A model generated the notes under the pieces. That model did not search any database, was not told the DNA's origin, and was given only the letters and a program-made list of their open reading frames with translations. Below are positions 58,400 to 64,000 of a DNA stretch of 64,000 nt, one piece after another. The stretch's first letter is position 1. Each line of letters starts with the position of its first letter. The translations under genes and the position numbers were made by a program. The DNA is from Polyodon spathula (Eukaryota > Chordata > Actinopteri > Acipenseriformes > Polyodontidae). The stretch lies in the NCBI RefSeq assembly GCF_017654505.1, contig NC_054559.1:17523355-17587354 (forward strand), in the 5' to 3' direction.

Positions 58400-61300
58400 A
58401 GCAAACACAGCTGGTTTGCTACACCAGCGCTTTGCACAACCAAATCAACTGTAAAAAGCCTACAGCAAAACTGCTGGTCTTATTCACTAGCTTTTAAAAG
58501 CACAGATCGGGCTATGAATGTGCAAAACCGCGGCCTTTGTCACTTATATAGACTAGACCTTTACAAGCACATGCGACATTTCCTCTGGTTTTTGTGTCCA
58601 GCATTTGAATTCGTATCAGAGCTTACTGAAAATGAACAGAGAGGGCTTGCAGCTGGAGCGCACTGACGTTGATGCAAATCACTTCACTGAATCTGAGATG
58701 CAGGCAGATCTGCACAGTCCCCCGGAGCCAAATACAGGATTGTCTCTGTGGTAACTATTATAATGTGTGTAGGTAATTCAAATGTAGCTGTAACATTCGT
58801 TTAAAAGAGTCAGTCTTAGCAGTCCATGAACTATATGACGCTGGGCACTTGTGCGCTCCCTCCAGTCCAGGGCAGGCTTGAGACATGGAGACTGGACTGC
58901 TCCCTCCCTCACTCCCTAAGAGGAAGGATTGTAACTCAAGTCCAGTCTGGGGTTAGCTTAAGGCATAGACTGAGGCATGAGTCATGCTTGCATTGCAATG
59001 AGAGGAAACTCCAAGTCATTGTATTTGCTATTCTTGCTCTGTGGAGCAAGCAAGGCTATATATACCCCTTCTCCACTGGCACATCCGACCTGTGAGTGCT
59101 CGGTATGGTACGAGAACAAAACCGTGAAATTCTGGCCTCACAAGATATCTGAATCCGGCTGCGAGCCGAGCCGAGCCAGGGACGTGGTTAATGATTTTTG
59201 TCGTTACCTTAGTACATCCCAGAAAGAAAAACAACAAACTGCTTAAGCCAATAATATTGCAGTTTATTAGATGGGCGTTTCAACATATATTCTATTTAAT
59301 AAGATACTCTACTCATTGTGGTATATAGATAGTTAGGCAAAAAACAATTCTATAGAGTCAATGCAGGCGTATGAAATGTTGCTGGTTTTTGCCACGTTAA
59401 AAAAAAGTGTATAAAACTTTTTGAAGCAGATTTCACATTTGCCCAAGGCCTTTTGAAGAAAACAGCAACATTAGCAAATTATGACAATGCGTAATTATTG
59501 TGAAAAATACGTCCATTTACGCATGCGCAGAAACGTCGCCTCTAAAGACGCGTATTGATTAAATCATTTAACATTTCGGTTACTTTAAAAAATACATAAC
59601 AGTACAACATAAAATATTGCAATATTATTGGCTGAAGCAGTTTTAAGTGAGGCGGGATTTTCATTGATTAAAATATTAGTGTGTGCTCCCATTGCCTAGA
59701 AAGGTTGCAGTGTTTTCTGCACAGTGCGAGATTGACAGTTGGATGTTTGTCTGGTTGATTGGAAATTTGCAGGTCCGTACAGCCTTTCGTATTAATCAAT
59801 TGACAAATTAATTAATTAATTATTAGCTGAATTAACAGATACGTTTATAAATTACTGTATGAACTGACAAATTTATGGACAAATTGACAAATTCACGAAT
59901 TGACAAACAAATTGACAAACTGATTGCCGGATAGTTTTGGTACAAATGGAGCTCCAAAGGCTGTAGTTTCTCGGTGGGCAGATAGAAGTGTTCAGGAAGA
60001 TCTGCAGTCGTGCATCAGAAAAATTTATACCCGAATTTCTGACGATTTGAAGACAATGGACATAAACCGCGGTTACGCGTATACATAACTCACTCAAAAA
60101 CACAAAATTCTACCAAATGGGTCATCCTTGACCTTTATTATATTAATATAAAGAAACAAAAATGCAGAAAATAAAACAGTTCTAAGCTTAGTTAGAAAAA
60201 TACAGTCAAACAGAATACTGTACATGTTGCAGCTCTCATGCGCTCGCGAAGCTTCTTTTTTTAAAGCACACAAACAAACAAAAAACAACTAGAAAAAAAC
60301 AAACAACTATTATTCTTAAACCTTCTTTTTTGCCTCTTCAAGAGAACTAATTGAACTTCAATAAGTCAATAAAATCAGTAAAGTTTGTGGATATATTCCT
60401 AAATATATTTTCAAAATATAGCAATACAAGATACAGATGTGCTGTTGCTCTGCTAATTTTTGAACACCATTTGTTTGCGCATTTTTAAGCAAACTGAGTT
60501 AATTAATAACAATAATTAACTACAACTGCCCTTCATTGCGTGTGACGTTAATAGCAGGGCTTGGTTCTGCAGTGGAAAAACAACCCAGACTCTCCTTAAC
60601 CACACTGTGAGGCCTGGGTACCGCCCCAGCGCGGCTCGGTTGTACTGTGGAAGAGGTATTATTCTCCAGTGCTGCCAATTCAGCACTGTCACAAATAATA
60701 ATGAAAAAAAAAAACAACCTTGTAAAACAGACAAACCAAAAAAGACAGATCAAAAAAGAAAGAATGAAAGACAAACAGAAAGAAAGGGCTGATGGAAAAT
60801 TATGCGGCTGTGCTGATCTGCCTGAGCTGAAATGAACAAGTCGGTTGATTTAAAATAAATCCTGTTATCTGTACTGCGCCTTTACAGAAAACAACAGGCT
60901 GCAGGTTTGCACTGTGGGTGTGCTGTAACACAGCAAAGGGTTAGTACAGGCGCAGCCTTTTTACTGATGATGAAATACCAAGTACCAGGAATTGCATTTT
61001 CTGTTTCCAAGTATCAGGCCTCCAGTCAGATTGTGTTAAGGGTTAGGGTTGTGGCTGTGGTTGGAGTTAGACAGTAGTACATTAGGGGAATACGGGAAAG
61101 TCCCAATTACTTTTTTGTTACAAGGAATATAACACAAGTTTAGTTTGCTGTTGTGTGAACAGCAAGATGGGCGACTAGACTAGAAAGACCATCTAATCTC
61201 TTAGGGGGTGACGGGGGGAGCAGTTCAGTCTCCATGCCTCAAGCCTGCCCTGGACTGGAGGGAGCACTTTTTCTCTGGGGGGGGGGGTGGGGGTGGGGGG

Positions 61301-62125
61301 TGCAGTTCAATCAGCACACCCATCCAATCACTGGGGCTTCCAGGAGACTGCTTGCAAAGGGGTCCCAGCAGATCGGTGGTCATAGCAACACAGACACCTG
61401 TCCACTGGGAGCTAGACCAGCAGCACTCAAAAAGAAAAACTGCAATAAATGCTTTGAGACATGTTACCTGTTGACCTTAATGGACACAGAGGTCACCTTT
61501 CCTGGTAAGCCAGCACTTTGCTTGGTTTTATTGCACGGCTGATGGGGTCCCATAAATCTCATTTCAACAGCAAAATGACAAAAACAACACAGGCTAGGAA
61601 GGCAGATCTGTGAAGAACTATTGATGGCATTGTTTAGCGGGGAAGAATTGATTTCAGGTGACTCCTTGTCGATGGGGTGGTATTGAGCAGAAGGCACTTG
61701 AGCACACATGCAGGGAGGGGACAATGGGGTGTGAGCAATAATCTCCAGGGAGGGGGAGGGCGGTCAATAAGTAAGAAGCAAGGAGGATGGATTACACTTG
61801 TTTGCAAGAACACTTTGAAAATGGTAGATTGTAGATGGACTAGGAAACAACACAGGAAAAGTGATGCATTCCGAACAATATTAACAATCATTTAAAACGC
61901 TGTTGTGAGCATCTGTTATTATTATAAGAAATCTGTTACAGTAAGAGAGAACCTCCACATGACGTAAATCACAAGAAAGGAAGATTTTACATAGAACGTA
62001 GAACAAAAAAAAAGTCAAAATGTGCCATGTGTTCTCTGTCAGGATGCCATTTACACACAAGATGAGAAGTACTCGAATTTTGACAAATCCTTAAATGTGA
62101 TTGGTTGATTTCTCATATGTGATTT
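58397..62125. other. Intergenic DNA, nothing recognised
   Basis: No coding gene recognised. Possible regulatory patch near 59518-59556 with 'acgcatgcgcagaaacg', close to the NRF1 site, and several CpGs. G-rich run at 61277-61299. Confidence 0.4.
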
Positions 62126-62126
62126 A

Positions 62127-62128
62127 TA

Positions 62129-62181
<53 letters not shown>
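62127..62181. repeat. (AAT)n microsatellite
   Basis: About 17 AAT units. Confidence 0.95.
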
Positions 62182-62182
<1 letters not shown>

Positions 62183-63799
62183 CTGATGATGTTGATTTCC
62201 CCGCCTGAAGACCGTTACAGACCTATTTTGGTAAGACTCAGTGCTGCTCACGATCTGACCTGTGCCTGACACGAGTCGTGCGCGTGTGAGATGAGTCACC
62301 CAGGTCTCTGACTGTTCCCCAGAATCGAAACTCCCAGTTGCTGCCGCTGCGCTCGGCTTTCTAGAAATGACAGCAGAGGCCTGTGCTGCCCGACGAAAGC
62401 TGGGGCCCAGCTAGGCTGCTCTGCTTCCTTCCTTCGCGTGACAACCCTTCCACCGATTCCCTTGGACACATTTTCTGAACTGCACCAGAAACTCCAGGAA
62501 TGACTTGGCAGTCAGCTTTATGCAATTCATTTTTTCTTATTTCATCCAATTTTATTGTGAGCCAGCCCCCCCATCCTCCTAGCACTAGATAAGTGCCAGA
62601 CCCATGCATCCTCCATCCTCCTTTCTCCCCAGACCTCTTTTCGGTGCCCTGTAGTCTGCAATGCTATCTGTGCCACACCAAAGCATAGCCAGTCCTGTGA
62701 GCTGGTATAGCTAGGTTTTGCAGAGCTTTCCATGCAGTGATAATGGTAACCCTGCCTCTGTGCTTTTGAAATAGCAGTTGAGAAGGGGGGAACAGTGCAC
62801 GGCCAGGTGCTCTGGTTTTATTTGCTGTGACAGGCCTGGCCAGGCCAAGGTTAAACCGTTTCCTGTAACCCTCTCGCTGCCTGCAAGCCTGCCTGTTCTT
62901 TGCCACTGTTTCACTGGAAACGGAAACAGGTTAAAGGATGGGCGTGTGGTATCGTATTTTGACATCTCCAGGCCGCCATAATAATAATTGTGTGCAGTGG
63001 AAACTCTTTTGTTTGTGGTGGAATGAGGGGGAGTGTGTGCGTGTGTGAGTTTATCCTTCAAAAGAAAGCTTTTGCAATCTACTGTGAAAAAATTGATTTA
63101 TTATTGGTTTAGTTTTTTTTTCTCTGTAAAGACAGAATTCTCATTTACAGACCAAATAAAAACAGCCTGTCCCTCTGTGACAAATCACTGAGAATGCATC
63201 TATAGTCCTAAGTGCCCCTAGATTAACAATGGGAGCATCTAAAGTAACTGCAGACTCACGTACCCACACACACGCTCATACCTTGCGGAAGGCAAGTTGG
63301 CAGAGAAGAACAGGACAATTGCGATTGTCTAAAATATGGGAGGTTTAATTTCTTAACTGTTTATGAAACACTTGTAGATCTTTGCAACCAATCAGAACAC
63401 CACCACTGAAAGAACTGCTGCTAATTTCTCTCAATCGCCGCTGTGTGTAAGACTCCACCTATCCAACATGCATATGCGTACGAATCAAGCTTTTATTACG
63501 AGTCTAATATGAAATACATTACCTCACACTGTACACGTGTGGACTGTACACGTGTGGTCGTATAATCATGAGCTGACATCTATATTTGATATGAGTTTCT
63601 TACCAAGGTTAAACGTGTAGGAGAAAGTGTATTAACAACGTACCCAAGGTTTCACAGCCTGGCACTAATCTTGGAATGCAACCTCAGGTAAGACAGTCCA
63701 AGACTGGGGTCTGTGACACCCCACTGAAACTGTTGACATGCATGTAACAGAACTACAGTAGTAAGCTGTTTCTCAGTAAAAATACAACCATTGCTCTGG
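62182..63799. other. Intergenic DNA, nothing recognised
   Basis: No exon of CIRBP or another known gene seen. Contains two E-boxes (CACGTG) at 63534-63539 and 63549-63554 inside a 15-bp direct repeat. Confidence 0.4.
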
Positions 63800-63942
63800 G
63801 GTGGAAATAAGTCTCCCATTGCAAAGCAGTTTGCTCCAGTCCTGTTTTTACTAGGAGTTTCACCAGTGTTACCTAAACACTGTTGCTAATGAGGCTCATT
63901 TTAAATGAGCCTCCTTAGCAATAGGAGTGTTATTTATATGCC
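63800..63942. repeat. MITE-like element, family A, copy 9
   Basis: Left arm 'tggaaataagtctcccattg', right arm 'agcaataggagtgttattta', with a shortened, partly palindromic middle. Confidence 0.75.
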
Positions 63943-64000
63943 TAGTTCCTTCCTGCAACTGTACAGTTTAGCGTACAAACTGCTTTGGCTCCTTTTTATT

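Noticed and set aside
59028..59246. ORFs of 69 and 89 residues
   Set aside because: Low-complexity 'gagccgagccgagcc' and repeat-like sequence, no recognisable domain, no conserved splice structure.
46544..64000. CIRBP, expected next after MIDN in human
   Set aside because: No RNA-recognition motif or Gly/Arg-rich segment seen in any frame; it may lie beyond the window.

Overview
This is a piece of a vertebrate nuclear genome: interrupted genes with GT/AG introns, long AT-rich intergenic DNA, dense microsatellites and several families of dispersed repeats. Gene content and order match the human 19p13.3 block STK11-CBARP-ATP5F1D-MIDN. The repeats (a long tRNA-derived SINE present twice with target-site duplications, a fish-type SINE ending in a 'TTTGGATAAA' tail, and a Tc1 element) point to a ray-finned fish. 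From memory of similar repeats I favour a sturgeon or paddlefish (Acipenseriformes); the species itself is inferred. There are no bacterial-type genes, operons or CRISPR arrays. || Layout: 1-815 is a minisatellite of 11 units. Every unit contains TGC AAG CAG CAG TGA, which encodes Cys-Lys-Gln-Gln-stop, the conserved farnesylated C-terminus of STK11, the gene expected just to the left. 816-9055 is intergenic and UTR sequence. 9056-20450 (minus) is CBARP, reconstructed here as nine coding exons that code for about 884 residues, with a likely non-coding first exon at 22229-22490 and a CCAAT-CRE-CCAAT promoter at 22523-22555. Its introns carry an interstitial telomeric array, a 1.25-kb minisatellite, a fold-back element and a G-rich tract. 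29751-32143 (plus) is ATP5F1D, complete in four coding exons, transcribed away from CBARP, with two ZNF143/THAP11-type sites upstream and a probable 3'UTR exon at 33015. || 33.2-46.0 kb is repeat-rich (two SINEs, a small inverted-repeat element, a deleted Tc1 transposon, CA-rich arrays, a 67-bp minisatellite). Exactly 500 Ns follow at 45986-46485. The last 18 codons of MIDN (midnolin) begin right after the gap, so the rest of MIDN is missing from the assembly here. 46544-64000 holds the MIDN 3'UTR, TA-rich repeats and a 1-kb segment repeated three times in part (51984-56129). I found no further coding gene there; CIRBP, the next human gene, was not seen. || The genes do not form a pathway. STK11 is a tumour-suppressor kinase, CBARP a membrane regulator of voltage-gated calcium channels, ATP5F1D a mitochondrial ATP synthase subunit and MIDN a nuclear protein-turnover factor. 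They are an old conserved neighbourhood: STK11 and CBARP are convergent, CBARP and ATP5F1D divergent.
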